NCBI GenBank assembly: GCA_030604905.1
Contig: JAUVVA010000015.1
Coordinates: 1 to 51,135 of the forward strand
From: Verrucomicrobiota bacterium
Lineage (GTDB): Bacteria; Verrucomicrobiota; Verrucomicrobiia; Opitutales; Opitutaceae
Length of the DNA stretch: 51,135 nt
Direction: 5' to 3'
Positions 32,831 to 42,364 of this stretch are shown here, one piece after another (position 1 is the first letter of the stretch; each line of letters starts with the position of its first letter). A program made the translations under genes and the position numbers. The notes beneath the pieces are model-generated. The model had not been told where the DNA came from. It searched no databases and saw nothing but the letters and a program-made list of their open reading frames with translations.

Positions 32831-34498
32831 CTAAGCGTGGTGCTTTTGTTCGCGAAACAGCGCGAAATCGCGAGGTCCCAGGTGCAGGTTTCCGTCTTGG
32901 ATTTTCGCGATGCCTCCGAAAATCGGCTGCCAATCGAGCTTCGCGAGCTCCGTGGGCAAGGTTTTGGAGACCGCGCGGTCGGCGGGGTTGAGCGCGACCA
33001 GGATGCGTCCCGCCTCCGGCGAACCGCGAAGGTAAACAAAGGGATATTCTCCGGCGGAGAGCGGCAGGGACTCGTAGGGCGCGTCGGCGGCGAGGGCGGG
33101 CTCGTTGCGACGCAGCGCGGCGAGAGCGCGGATGAAGTGGAGAAACGACTCCGGGTCGCGCTCCTGCGCCGCCACGGTGGGCGCGTCGGGCGCGGGATCG
33201 ACCGGGAAGTAGAGTCGGTCGGGGGCGGCGTCGGAGAAGCCGAGGTTTGGCCCGCCGCCCCACTGCATGGGCGTGCGGGCGCCGGCGCGCAGGCAGTAGG
33301 CGCCCTCCTTCGGGGGCACGCCCTCGAGCTGCCGCATGCCGATCTCGTCCCCGTAGTAGAGAAAGGGCAGGTTGGGCATGGTGAACGAGAAGGCGTGGAT
33401 GACGCGCAGGTCGCGCTCGTCGCGCCCGGCGTTGCGGATGCGGATGAGGTCGTGGTTGCCGACGGGCAGGGAGATGTAGCCGAGCTCGCGGGTGGCGCGC
33501 AGCATCGGCTCGTAGAGGGCGAGAAAGCGGCCGAGGTCGCCCCGGCCTTCGCGGTCGAACCAGCTGTGGCCCTTGCCGAAGGGGTTGCGCACGCGTTCGG
33601 ATTGAAAGAGGTCGTTGTATTCAGGAATCCAATGCAGGAAGTCGGCGTGGAAGCCGGCGGCGAGGGCGGCGGGCGGGTTGGACCATTCGGAGATGATGAA
33701 GGCCTCCGGGAAGTCGTGGTCGAGCATGCCGCGCACCTCGCCCCAGAACTCGGCGATGCGGCCGCGTTTGTCGCGCTTCACGAGCGAGCCGGCCATGTCG
33801 ATGCGGAAGCCGTCGCAGCCCATCTCCAGCCAGAAGCGGAGGATGGAGACCAGCTCGGCGCGGAGTGCGAGCACGTCGGGGTGGTCGGGGGCGAGTTGCC
33901 AGGGCTGCGCGGGGTCGGGCTCGCCCCAGCCGTAGTTGAGCGCCGGCTGATGGACGAAGAAGTTGGTCATGTAGTTGCCGTCGCGGTCGCAGGCGCCCTG
34001 CACGAAATCCTTCGCGTAGTCGCCCATGCCCTCGAACCAGGTGCAGTTGGTCCAGATATACCAGTTGGAGTGGCGATTCGGGGTCGGGCGGCAGGACTCC
34101 TTGAACCAGGGGTGCTGGTCGGAGGTGTGGCCGGGCACGAAGTCGAGGATGACGCGCAGGCCGAGTTCGTGGGCGCGGGCGAAGAGGGCGCGGGCGTCGG
34201 CGTTGGTGCCGTAGCGCGGGGCGACGGCCTTGTAGTCGGCGACGTCGTAGCCGGCGTCCCGGAAGGGCGAGACGTAGATCGGGCTGAGCCAGATGCAGTC
34301 CACGCCGAGGGACTTGAGGTAGGGAAGACGCGAGATGATGCCCGGCAGGTCGCCGATGCCGTCGCCGTCGGAGTCCTGGAAGGTCTGCGGGTAGACCTGG
34401 TAGAAGACGGCGGAGCGCACCCAGTCGGGGGCCTTGCGGGCGCGCGCGACGGGTGCGGAGACCTGGGATTCGGAATGGGTGAAGGCTTCGGTGGGCAT
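32831..34498 (-). CDS. GH13 alpha-amylase-family hydrolase
   Basis: A 555-residue enzyme acting on alpha-glucosidic bonds. AVFYQVYPQTFQDSDGDGIG opens the barrel. The four GH13 regions are visible: DFVPGHTS; GFRIDMAGS with nucleophile Asp234; IISEWSNP with acid/base Glu271; VGNHD with Asp350. PNLPFLYYGDEIGM follows, and the C-terminal beta domain ends near residue 550. The sequence style (DGDGIGDLPGI, PMQWGGGPNLGFS) is that of oligo-1,6-glucosidase/trehalose synthase-like subfamilies; the exact specificity is not readable. There is no signal peptide, so it is cytoplasmic. The start lies directly behind a terminator hairpin and has no visible ribosome-binding site. The next possible start, GTG at Val27, would clip the domain. 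Confidence 0.9.
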   Translation of the reverse strand: MPTEAFTHSESQVSAPVARARKAPDWVRSAVFYQVYPQTFQDSDGDGIGDLPGIISRLPYLKSLGVDCIWLSPIYVSPFRDAGYDVADYKAVAPRYGTNADARALFARAHELGLRVILDFVPGHTSDQHPWFKESCRPTPNRHSNWYIWTNCTWFEGMGDYAKDFVQGACDRDGNYMTNFFVHQPALNYGWGEPDPAQPWQLAPDHPDVLALRAELVSILRFWLEMGCDGFRIDMAGSLVKRDKRGRIAEFWGEVRGMLDHDFPEAFIISEWSNPPAALAAGFHADFLHWIPEYNDLFQSERVRNPFGKGHSWFDREGRGDLGRFLALYEPMLRATRELGYISLPVGNHDLIRIRNAGRDERDLRVIHAFSFTMPNLPFLYYGDEIGMRQLEGVPPKEGAYCLRAGARTPMQWGGGPNLGFSDAAPDRLYFPVDPAPDAPTVAAQERDPESFLHFIRALAALRRNEPALAADAPYESLPLSAGEYPFVYLRGSPEAGRILVALNPADRAVSKTLPTELAKLDWQPIFGGIAKIQDGNLHLGPRDFALFREQKHHA

Positions 34499-34499
34499 G

Positions 34500-34543
34500 A
34501 AAAAACGAAGCGCGGCCGTAGTGAATATAGACTACGGCCGCGC
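34500..34543 (-). terminator. Strong intrinsic terminator abutting the GH13 start
   Basis: On the minus strand a perfect 13-bp stem, GCGCGGCCGTAGT / ACTACGGCCGCGC, with an 8-nt loop is followed five bases later by six T. It lies 8 bp past the stop of the clan-A hydrolase gene (34552) and ends one base before the GH13 start codon at 34498. Confidence 0.9.
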
Positions 34544-34551
34544 GCGGGGGC

Positions 34552-36780
34552 TCACTGTTTCACGAGCACGATCCGGTCGAGGCTCATGGTGCGGCTGCTG
34601 CTGGCGGGGTTCTTGCCGACGACGGTGAGGCGGAAGAGGCGCGAGCCGTGGGTGGAGGTGGTGACGGTGCCCAGGGTGGTCTCGATGAAGTCGGGCCCGA
34701 CGGACTGGTCGATGGCGGGGCCGACGTTGGCGCCTTCCCAAGAGGCCTGGATGATGCCGCGGGTCGAGGACGTGCGGTAGCGGTAGCGCAGCGCGTAGGT
34801 GCCGGGCGGGACGTGGGGCACGAGGATCTCCATCCATTGACCGTTGGTGCTGGAGGTGGCGAGGACGTGCATGCCGTTGCTGGCGTCGGGCGTGCTCGGG
34901 TGGCTGGTGCTGAAGCCGCCGGAGAGGGTGCGCGCGAGCGATTCGCCCTCGTAGGTGCCGGTCTGCGAGAGATCGAACTGGAAGATCAGCGGACGATTCT
35001 CGGAGCCGGTGGTGGAGGGGACGGTGAGGCGCACGTAGTTGGTGCCGGCGGGGAGGGCGCCGGCCGGGCTCATCTCGGTGAGCCACCGCGCGGAGGCCTG
35101 GGCCTGCTCCGTCTCGGTCTTGTCGATGATGCCGCGGAAGGCGGGCACCGGGGTCCAGGTGCTGCCGTTGGTGGAGGCGTGGAAGACGACCTTGTCGTGG
35201 TAATCGAAGGTGACGCCGGAGGCGGTGGTGGTGTTCCAGCCGAGGCCGATGCGGGCGGTGAAGTGGTCGATACGCGGCGCGGAGAAGACGATGGAGTTGG
35301 TGGCGGTGTCGGAGCTGCGGCGCCAGGCGGTGGCGTCGCCGAGCCAGAGGGCGGGGTTGAGCGTGGTGGCGATCCAGTTGGTTTGGGTGAGGCCGGCGAG
35401 GCTGGAGCCATCGTAGGTGATGAGCGAGGCGCTCGGGTGGCTGGGCTGGATGCGGATGAGGACCGGCTCGTCCGCGACGGAGACCTGGAAGGCCCCGGAG
35501 CTGAGCGCGACGTTGGTGGCGCTGGTGCCGAGGAGCGGGCGGTAAACGGCGACGGGGCTTAGCGCGGGCTGGGTCAGCGTGACGGTGACGGTCTGCGCGG
35601 GCACGGTGATCTGCGTGGCGGTGCTGGGGTTCCAGCTTGGTTTCTCGACCCAGAGCACGAGCCAGTAGCTGCCGTCGCGTTTCTGGAGGAGCATGTCGCA
35701 GATGTCGGCGGTGCTGCCGCTCAGGGCGTAGCCGAAGTGACCGGGGGTGAAGGCGGGGCCGGGGTCGTTGAGGAGCTGGAGGAGGTTTTTGAGCGCGGTG
35801 TAGATCGGCTTGGGCGAGCTGTCGTTGCGGAGCAGGCCCCAATTCGATTCGCGCGCGGTCGGGCTGGCGCCGGGTTTCAAGTCGGCGAGCTCGTGGATGA
35901 AGGTCCGCTCCACTCCGCGGCGGAAGTAATTCAGGAGGAGCCGGGTGCCGTATTTGGCGGCCACGGCCTCGGTGACGCCGCCGTTGGCGGTGGCGTTGGT
36001 GTATCCGGTCTCGGATACGTGGAGCGGGAGGCCGGGCCAGACGGTTTGCGAGTGGCGGAGATAGGTCGAAAGCGAGTCGGAGGCGGGCGGCTGGTTGCCC
36101 GGGTAGGGGTGGGCGTTGCCCACGTCCACGCGGTCAAGCATGGAGCCGAGGTTGCCGATCTGGGTGGTGCGCGCGAGGGCGGGGGCGAGGACGGGGAAGC
36201 CGGAGTAGGCGGGGTCGGCGGCGACGGCTTGGTAGAGCGCGAGCTGGTAGGCGCGGAGGTTGGCGATCCAGTTTGGGTCGGGGGAGTTGTCGTATTCGTT
36301 GGGCCCCTCGATGGCCTCGATCGCCTGGGTGAGGGTGCGGTTGGCGCCGGCGACGTTCCAGGTCTTGGTCTTGCCCATGTGGAGGCGGGCGGCGATCTGG
36401 CTTTGGTCGAGCAGGCCGTTGCTGCGGGTGTCGAAGACGAGGGTGGCGCGGATGCCGTGGGTGACGGCGAGGTCGATGAGGCGGGGGTTGGCGGTGTTGT
36501 TGTCGTAGAAGCCGTCGCGAATGTGGCGGATGCCGGATTCGACGAGGCGCTGTTTGGTGGTGGGCCAGCCGGTGGAGTAGGGGACGAGGTCGAGGTAGTT
36601 GGCGTGCATATGCACGCCGACCGAGTCCACGAAGGCGTCGGCCATGCGGGCTTGGGTGGCGGCGGCGTGGGCTTGGGCGAGGCCGAGGTGGGCAAGGAGG
36701 CCCAGGCCGAAAGCGCGTGCGAAGCGGGTGAAGGAAACGGCGGAGGCGGCTGGCGGGGTGGTGGGGAGCGGTGGGGTCAT
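34552..36780 (-). CDS. Secreted clan GH-A-type glycoside hydrolase
   Basis: A 742-residue exported enzyme; the signal region is FGLGLLAHLGLAQAHAAA (about 24-41). Residues 50-330 form a TIM barrel with the clan-A pair of glutamates: acid/base Glu162 in IEGPNEYDNS and nucleophile Glu257 in LHVSETGYT. VGVHMHANY near the barrel start and GNAHPYPG in the middle fit. After the barrel come a small beta domain (about 340-450) and two beta-sandwich domains that resemble carbohydrate-binding modules (IDHFTARIGLGWN; YEGESLART). The GH family was not pinned down (GH39- or GH5-like). It is the last gene of the unit running from 42364 and is followed by a strong terminator. Confidence 0.75.
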   Translation of the reverse strand: MTPPLPTTPPAASAVSFTRFARAFGLGLLAHLGLAQAHAAATQARMADAFVDSVGVHMHANYLDLVPYSTGWPTTKQRLVESGIRHIRDGFYDNNTANPRLIDLAVTHGIRATLVFDTRSNGLLDQSQIAARLHMGKTKTWNVAGANRTLTQAIEAIEGPNEYDNSPDPNWIANLRAYQLALYQAVAADPAYSGFPVLAPALARTTQIGNLGSMLDRVDVGNAHPYPGNQPPASDSLSTYLRHSQTVWPGLPLHVSETGYTNATANGGVTEAVAAKYGTRLLLNYFRRGVERTFIHELADLKPGASPTARESNWGLLRNDSSPKPIYTALKNLLQLLNDPGPAFTPGHFGYALSGSTADICDMLLQKRDGSYWLVLWVEKPSWNPSTATQITVPAQTVTVTLTQPALSPVAVYRPLLGTSATNVALSSGAFQVSVADEPVLIRIQPSHPSASLITYDGSSLAGLTQTNWIATTLNPALWLGDATAWRRSSDTATNSIVFSAPRIDHFTARIGLGWNTTTASGVTFDYHDKVVFHASTNGSTWTPVPAFRGIIDKTETEQAQASARWLTEMSPAGALPAGTNYVRLTVPSTTGSENRPLIFQFDLSQTGTYEGESLARTLSGGFSTSHPSTPDASNGMHVLATSSTNGQWMEILVPHVPPGTYALRYRYRTSSTRGIIQASWEGANVGPAIDQSVGPDFIETTLGTVTTSTHGSRLFRLTVVGKNPASSSRTMSLDRIVLVKQ

Positions 36781-36819
36781 GGTGGGGTATGGTTGGGGGT
36801 TGGGGGGGGAAGCGTGTGT

Positions 36820-38424
36820 TCAGGGGGGCGAGGCGAGGCGGCCGAGTTCCTGCTCGATCCAGATGAGGTCGGCCTCCTGTGAATTTTGCCCTTCGAGGAG
36901 CGCGGCGAAGCGCGAGGCGTGTTGCGCCTGCTCGTCGGGCCGAAGGGCACCGAGGCGATGGAAGGCGGCGAGTTGGACGTCTTGGCGCATCACGTTTCGT
37001 CCGGCGTTGCGGGAGCGCATGCGGAGGCCGTCGCGGATCGCGGAGCGGGCGGCGGGGGCGAAGCGGCGCAGAAATTCGTCCACGCCGCCCGAGGGCGAGA
37101 AGAGGTGGTGGAGGTGGTTGTCGCGCGCTCGCTCCAGGTCGGGGCCGAGGGAGCGAAGGGTGAGATCGAAGCCGTCGGGCACGCCTTCGATGCGGGGCAC
37201 GAAGGGCGCCATGAACGCATCGGGCTCGACGCCGACGATGGCGGGCAGCCAGCCGGAGCGTCCGGTGAAGAGCCGGTTGCCGGGGCGGGAGGCGAGAAAG
37301 TGGAGGAAGTCGAGGGCGAGCTCCGGGTTTTGGCTTTGGCGGGTGAGGCCGAAGCCCGAGGCGGTGCGGATGTTGCCTTCGCTGGCGGGCCCGAGGACGA
37401 AGCGTCCGAACTCGGCGTCGTCGGCGGCCGGCGAGGGAAGGGAGAACACCCCGAGCTCGAAGGGGACCTGTTGGCGCAGGCTCGTGGCGTCCCAGCTGCC
37501 GGTGGCCATCATCAAGGTGGTGCCTTGGGCGAAGCGAAACATGGCGTCATCGCGCCCGAGCTGGAGGAAGCCCGGTTGCATGTGGTGGCCGACCTCGCGC
37601 ATCAGGGTGAGGCCGGAGCGGATCGCGTCGTCCTCGAGGTCGAACTCGCCGCGGAGGAAGGCGACCCCGAGCTCGCTCGGCGAGGCGTTCATGGTGCGGA
37701 GCATGTCGACGTCGAGCGCGAGGCGCTGGGTCTGGCCCCGGAAGAGCTGCGCCATGAGGAAGGGAGCGTTGTAGCGGGAGCCGGAGATGGCGCTGATCGG
37801 CCGGTTGCGTTCCCGGGCCCACTCCTCGACGCGGGCGCAGATGGCGAGGAAGGCGCGGTAGTCGGCCGGGTGCGGGGTGTCGCCGAGGGCCGAGCGCCAA
37901 AGGTCGCGGTTGTAGAACACGCGCACCGTGAAGAGGGTCGAGGGGATGCTGTAATACTCGAGCAGGTTTACGTTGAAGGCGGAGCCGGTGAGCTCATCGA
38001 CGAAGGTCGAGCGCCAGGGCAGGCCCTCGAGCGGGGTGCCTTGGTTGTAGGGATTGGGTTGTTCGACGTGTTCGGTGAGCGGGGTGAAAAAGCGAGCGAG
38101 CAACTCGTCGGTCACGCCCATGCCCACGGCGATGAGGTCGGGCGCGGTGCCGCCGACGAGCTGGGTGCGCAGCCAGGAGGGGTAGGCGCGGTCGGGGATG
38201 GCGAGCTGCTCGACGCGCACGTGGGGGTGGAGGCGCATGTATTCGCGCGCCACTTCGTCGAAGGCGTCGCGCACGCCGCCCTCGAGCTGCCAGTGGGCGA
38301 AGCGGAGGACGGGCCGGTCCGGATCGTTGCTTTGGCGCGAATAGCTGATCACGCGGAGGGCGGCGAAGAGGAAGGTGCCGAGCAGCAGGGCGAGGCCCAG
38401 CCAGTTAAGGCGGCCGATGTTCAT
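36820..38424 (-). CDS. Extracellular sugar-binding protein (ABC type), membrane-anchored
   Basis: A 534-residue family-1-like solute-binding protein. The N-terminal segment LGLALLLGTFLFAALRVI is a signal anchor without a lipobox. Binding-protein features follow: VLRFAHWQLEGGVRDAFDEV, LRTQLVGGTAPDLIAVGMG, FTVRVFYNRDLW, and FRFAQGTTLMMATGSWDAT. GFGLTRQSQNPELALDFLHF is a standard C-terminal signature. About 100 extra residues at the C-terminus are helical and charged. Such proteins deliver oligosaccharides to ABC permeases, but no permease genes are present in this unit. Its ATG overlaps the stop of the upstream lipoprotein gene (ATGA), so the two are translationally coupled. Confidence 0.82.
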   Translation of the reverse strand: MNIGRLNWLGLALLLGTFLFAALRVISYSRQSNDPDRPVLRFAHWQLEGGVRDAFDEVAREYMRLHPHVRVEQLAIPDRAYPSWLRTQLVGGTAPDLIAVGMGVTDELLARFFTPLTEHVEQPNPYNQGTPLEGLPWRSTFVDELTGSAFNVNLLEYYSIPSTLFTVRVFYNRDLWRSALGDTPHPADYRAFLAICARVEEWARERNRPISAISGSRYNAPFLMAQLFRGQTQRLALDVDMLRTMNASPSELGVAFLRGEFDLEDDAIRSGLTLMREVGHHMQPGFLQLGRDDAMFRFAQGTTLMMATGSWDATSLRQQVPFELGVFSLPSPAADDAEFGRFVLGPASEGNIRTASGFGLTRQSQNPELALDFLHFLASRPGNRLFTGRSGWLPAIVGVEPDAFMAPFVPRIEGVPDGFDLTLRSLGPDLERARDNHLHHLFSPSGGVDEFLRRFAPAARSAIRDGLRMRSRNAGRNVMRQDVQLAAFHRLGALRPDEQAQHASRFAALLEGQNSQEADLIWIEQELGRLASPP

Positions 38425-39287
38425 GACGAGGCCGCCTCCGCGGGGTTCTCGGACGGGAGCGTCGCCAGGATTTCGCGGACCCGGGAGGCGCGAATATCGC
38501 GGGGGAACTCGGCGAGGAAATCGCGCCCGAAACGAAGCGCGGTCTCGTGATCGCCCAGCTCGTGGGCGAGATTGACCAGCGCGATGGTGGCGTTGGTGCG
38601 GCTGTTGACGCGAACGACGCCGAGCTCCACCGCCGAGCGCAGGTGGGCGAGCGTGGTCTGGTCGCGCCGGCCGTTGCGCAGGCGGGCGAAGGCGAGGTGG
38701 AGGTGGTGCTCCTTGCGGAGGGTGGGAATGGTGAGGAGGCGGCCGGCATCCTCCACCGCGGAGGCGCGAGCCTCGAAATCCTCGGCGGCGCCGCGATGCA
38801 GCTCGAGCAGGCTCCATTTGATGAAGGCCAGCTGACCGAAGAGGGTGTCTGGATGCTCCTCGAAGAGCGCGGCGTAGATCCGCGCCGCGGCGGCGCGATC
38901 GGGTGCGAGGCGGTGCACCTGCTCGACGCGGCCGAGGTAGTAGCGGGCGGCGACGCGCAGCCCGGGGTCGGAGGCCTCGTCCGCGAGCGCGGTGAGCAGA
39001 CGGGCGGCCTGGTGGATGTTGGTCTCGGTCTTCGGCTGGGCGACGAGAAGCGTCAGGGCGCGGCCGAAGAGGGCCTCTTCCTTGGCCGACTCGGAGCTTA
39101 GCGTGCGAAAGGCGCGGCCGGCGTCGTCGAGCAGCGAGAGCCCGGCCAGTTCCCAGGCCTGCTCCGCCGTGAGGGGGCCGGAGCGCGCCGCATGATCGCG
39201 GGGCGAGCAGGCGGCGAGGCCGAGGACGGCGAGCGCGAGGGCGAGGCGCGGGAGCGCCCGCGAAGGCGATGAAACGTAAGTATGCAA
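38421..39287 (-). CDS. Helical-repeat (TPR-like) lipoprotein
   Basis: A 288-residue protein with a lipoprotein signal: RLALALAVLGLAAC, lipobox Cys27. No ATG or GTG gives this signal; TTG at 39287 is the best start. Downstream the chain is almost entirely alpha-helical, with TPR-like pairs (LRVAARYYLGRVEQVHRLAP, ARIYAALFEEHPDTLFGQLA, TNATIALVNLAHELGDHETA). Such lipoproteins are usually protein-interaction scaffolds at the envelope. The overlapping stop/start with the sugar-binding protein suggests the two products work together in carbohydrate uptake, replacing or assisting a usual component. Specific partners are unknown. Confidence 0.75.
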   Translation of the reverse strand: MHTYVSSPSRALPRLALALAVLGLAACSPRDHAARSGPLTAEQAWELAGLSLLDDAGRAFRTLSSESAKEEALFGRALTLLVAQPKTETNIHQAARLLTALADEASDPGLRVAARYYLGRVEQVHRLAPDRAAAARIYAALFEEHPDTLFGQLAFIKWSLLELHRGAAEDFEARASAVEDAGRLLTIPTLRKEHHLHLAFARLRNGRRDQTTLAHLRSAVELGVVRVNSRTNATIALVNLAHELGDHETALRFGRDFLAEFPRDIRASRVREILATLPSENPAEAASS

Positions 39288-39376
39288 TGGATACGGATGG
39301 GCCGACGCGTCAAAGGCGGATGCCGCGACGCGCCGAGCCGGACGGGCGAGACGCGGCGTAGCGGGAGAGACGGGGA

Positions 39377-42364
39377 TCAGCGGCGCACGCGCAGGCGGGG
39401 GAAGTTTGACGCGTCGCGGCGGGTGGCGAGACCCTCGGCGAGTTGCAGCCAGCCTTTGCGCTCGTTGGTGCCGATGTTGTTGTCGGCGTCGTTGACCACG
39501 AGGTTGAAGCCGAGGCCGTTCTCGGCGAGGGCACGGGCGAGGCCCATCTCGCGGAGGTTGAGCTCGAACTCGTAGCGCAGGCCGCCGGCGATGGGCGTGA
39601 CGACATGGCGGGGGTTGGTGCGGAGGGCGGCGGCGGCGGCGGGGCGGGACCACTCGAAGAACTCGACCTCGCCGTCGTTGCGGCGGGCGGCACCAAGCAC
39701 CCAGAAGTCGTCGCGCTGGCCGGCGGAGGTGTTGGCAAGGGCCACCTGCACGCTGTCGCCGCGCCAGAGGTTCCAGCCGGAATAGTGCTGGTGGTGGGTG
39801 TCGTCGCGCACGTCGACGCGCACGTGGAGCACGTCGCCCTTCAGGCCGAGCCAGAGGTCGGCGGAATGATCGGAGGGGCCCTGCCAGGTGCGGGGCTCGT
39901 TGAGGGGGTCGTTCTCGAAGCGGTTGCGGACGAAGGCGGGCTGATCGAGGCGAAGGGTGGGCGTCGGGGCGAGACCGTCCCGATTAAGCCAGAAGGTGCG
40001 GCGGGTGGGGGCGCGAAGATCAAAGGAGTGGCCGGCGAGGCTGAGCCGGACCTGCTCTTCGTCACTGGCGGTCTCGATGGCGGTGGATTGGCCGGGTGAG
40101 AGGCGTCCTTCGCGGTCGCCGAGGCGATAGGAGACGGGGGCGGAGCCGGGGTTGCTGAGCGCTATCTGGTCGCGCACGTCCACGAGAAGGGAGGCGCGGA
40201 GTTCGGCGGGCGCGCCGGAGAGTTCAAAGTAGGAGGGGCTGCGGCTGATGTGAAAGAGGGCGCCTTGGGGCGTGGTGGCGGCGGGGCTGGCGTTGCCCAT
40301 GAGGTCGACGCTGCGGGCGCGGGGGGCGCCTTCGCCCAGCGAGGCGAGGAGGACGGCGTCGCCGGCGGACTCGGCCTCGGCCCAGGCGACGATGACCTGG
40401 CGCTGGGGTCCGGAAAAGAGGAAGGCGAAGCGACCGTCGCCGATGTCGATGCGGCGATCGTAACGCAGGCCGGAGAGTTCGCGGGCGAGGGCGGCGTAGG
40501 CGACGAAGACGGGGCGGGGCTCGCCGTTGCGCATGTTCACCATCGCGTAGTGGTTGGTGTGGTTGGAGCGGCCGCGGAAAAGGAACCAGTTGTAACCGAC
40601 GGCGCCGTGCGAGGCGGCGAAGGTGAATTTTTTGGGGAGGGTCTTGGCTTGATCTTCCTCGTCGGTGAACTGGGTGCCGACGGAGGTTTCGTTGAAATAG
40701 AGGGGGCGGGGTTCGCGCAGCGTGCGTCGAATCTCGACGAGGGGGCCGGTGAGGGCGCGGTAGAAGCTGTCGAACATGCCGTGCTGGTGAAGGGCGTGGA
40801 GGTCGAAGGAGTCCTGGGTTTCGGCGATGGCGCGGGCTTGGAGATCGGGGTTGAGGCGGCGGCCGCCGTGGTTGAGGACGGTGGCGAAGCCGCCGCTCAT
40901 CACGAGGGCCTGGGGGTCGGCGCGGCGGATCTCCTCGGCGGCGATGCGCTGCATCTGGATGAAGTGGTCGGTGGTGCCGCGGAAAAAGCCGTCGAGGTCG
41001 GGCTCGTTCCACACCTCGTAGGCGAAGATGCGACCGCGGTAGCGCTCGGCGGTGCGGCGCACGTAGTCGCGCCAGGCGTCGAGGCGGGGTGGGTAGGTCA
41101 TGCGCCGGCGCCAATCCGCATCCTCGGGGGCGCCCTCGGCGGCCCAGAGCGCGCTGTAGCCGAGGCCGGTCTGGATGCGCAGACCGGCGGCTTGGGTGGA
41201 ATCAAAGATCCGATCCTGGCGACCCCAGTTGTAAACTCCTTCCGAGGGCGAGAGCTCGTGCCAGTTTACCCCGAAGCGGTGGGTGCGGGCGCCGAGGGCG
41301 CGGGCGAGCTGCGCGTCCTCGAAGTTTTCGACCCCGGTGGTGGCGAGGTCGATGCCGTCGATGGGCGGCAGGTCGCCGGGCAGTTCGAGAAACGCGAAGG
41401 AGCCCGCGAAGAGCTCCTCCACGCCTTGGATGCGGATGCGCCAGCTCCAGATGCCGAAACGGTCCACCTTGTCGCCGAAGCGAAACTCCTCGCTCGCGTT
41501 GGGCGCGAGGCGCACGGCGGGCAGATTCCAGGGCATCCACCTGCCGCCGGGCGCGCGGATCTCGGCGTGAAGGGGCGCGTGGAGCGGGCCGAGGCCGTCG
41601 TTGGTGAGGCGGATCGCGGCCGCGCCACGCTCGGCCTCGGTGAAGTAGAGGGTGCGGCGGGCGGGCACGAACTCGGCGCGCGGAGCGGGCGCAAGATCCT
41701 CGGGGCGGACCTCAAGCCCGAGGGATGAGATGCGCACGATGCCCTGGGCGCCGACGCTGGTGTCCACCTCGATCGCGATCTCCATCAGCACGAGCTCGCC
41801 GTCGAGGGTGCGATTGCGCTCGCCGCCCCAGGAGTTGTAGCCGCGGCCGCCGGTGTTGAGCGTCCAGCCAAGGGTCTGCCGACCCTCGTTGGCACGCAGG
41901 CGGGACGACCATTGGTGGATCTCGCCGCCGGAGTCGCGGATGCGGATGGCCGCGCCGATCACGCCGGTCGCCTCGCTGGCGTCGAGGGTGAGGTTGAGCC
42001 GGCGCCCGGCGAGGGTGGCGGGGAGGCTGGCCTGCGGACGGAGCGTGATGATGCCCCATTCGCGGATGCTGGGGTCGGTGAACTCGAAGTGCAGCTCGGC
42101 GGGCGGGCCGGGGTGGATTCGGACGGCTTGTTTTCTCCGTTCCCCGCGGTCGACGCGGAAGGTGGTGCTGCCGTCGAGGCGAAGGATTTCCATCATCTCG
42201 GGCGGGGCTTCGGTCGAGGCTTGGGCGGCGAGCGGCGTGCCGAGTCCAAGAGCGAGCGCGGTGAGCGCGAACGCGAGGCCACACAGGCGTGCGGCCCGGG
42301 AGAAGAGGGCGCGCAGGGCAGGGCGCCGTCGGGTCTGTGGTGGGGATGTCATAGGGGATGGCAT
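39377..42364 (-). CDS. Secreted multidomain clan GH-A hydrolase (GH39-like) with CBM9-like domain
   Basis: A 995-residue exported protein. Signal region LCGLAFALTALALGLGTPLA; start 42364 (ATG), with 42352 as an alternative four codons later. Residues 55-225 are a beta-sandwich (possible carbohydrate-binding unit) and 226-335 an Ig-like linker. Residues 340-680 are the barrel: FGVNWHELSPSEGVYNWGRQ, acid/base Glu454 in AYEVWNEPDLDGFF, nucleophile Glu559 in LYFNETSVGTQF. A beta domain follows. The C-terminus (about 800-995) is CBM9-like: ADLWLGLKGDVLHVRVDVRD, WRGDSVQVALAN, YEFELNLREMG. Likely attacks a plant or algal polysaccharide side-chain. It is the first gene of the unit and lies opposite the second LacI regulator. 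Confidence 0.8.
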   Translation of the reverse strand: MPSPMTSPPQTRRRPALRALFSRAARLCGLAFALTALALGLGTPLAAQASTEAPPEMMEILRLDGSTTFRVDRGERRKQAVRIHPGPPAELHFEFTDPSIREWGIITLRPQASLPATLAGRRLNLTLDASEATGVIGAAIRIRDSGGEIHQWSSRLRANEGRQTLGWTLNTGGRGYNSWGGERNRTLDGELVLMEIAIEVDTSVGAQGIVRISSLGLEVRPEDLAPAPRAEFVPARRTLYFTEAERGAAAIRLTNDGLGPLHAPLHAEIRAPGGRWMPWNLPAVRLAPNASEEFRFGDKVDRFGIWSWRIRIQGVEELFAGSFAFLELPGDLPPIDGIDLATTGVENFEDAQLARALGARTHRFGVNWHELSPSEGVYNWGRQDRIFDSTQAAGLRIQTGLGYSALWAAEGAPEDADWRRRMTYPPRLDAWRDYVRRTAERYRGRIFAYEVWNEPDLDGFFRGTTDHFIQMQRIAAEEIRRADPQALVMSGGFATVLNHGGRRLNPDLQARAIAETQDSFDLHALHQHGMFDSFYRALTGPLVEIRRTLREPRPLYFNETSVGTQFTDEEDQAKTLPKKFTFAASHGAVGYNWFLFRGRSNHTNHYAMVNMRNGEPRPVFVAYAALARELSGLRYDRRIDIGDGRFAFLFSGPQRQVIVAWAEAESAGDAVLLASLGEGAPRARSVDLMGNASPAATTPQGALFHISRSPSYFELSGAPAELRASLLVDVRDQIALSNPGSAPVSYRLGDREGRLSPGQSTAIETASDEEQVRLSLAGHSFDLRAPTRRTFWLNRDGLAPTPTLRLDQPAFVRNRFENDPLNEPRTWQGPSDHSADLWLGLKGDVLHVRVDVRDDTHHQHYSGWNLWRGDSVQVALANTSAGQRDDFWVLGAARRNDGEVEFFEWSRPAAAAALRTNPRHVVTPIAGGLRYEFELNLREMGLARALAENGLGFNLVVNDADNNIGTNERKGWLQLAEGLATRRDASNFPRLRVRR

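Noticed and set aside
36886-38550. Long plus-strand frame over the sugar-binding protein
   Set aside because: No recognisable domain and biased Gly/Ala/Glu/Val composition; the minus strand has solute-binding protein motifs.
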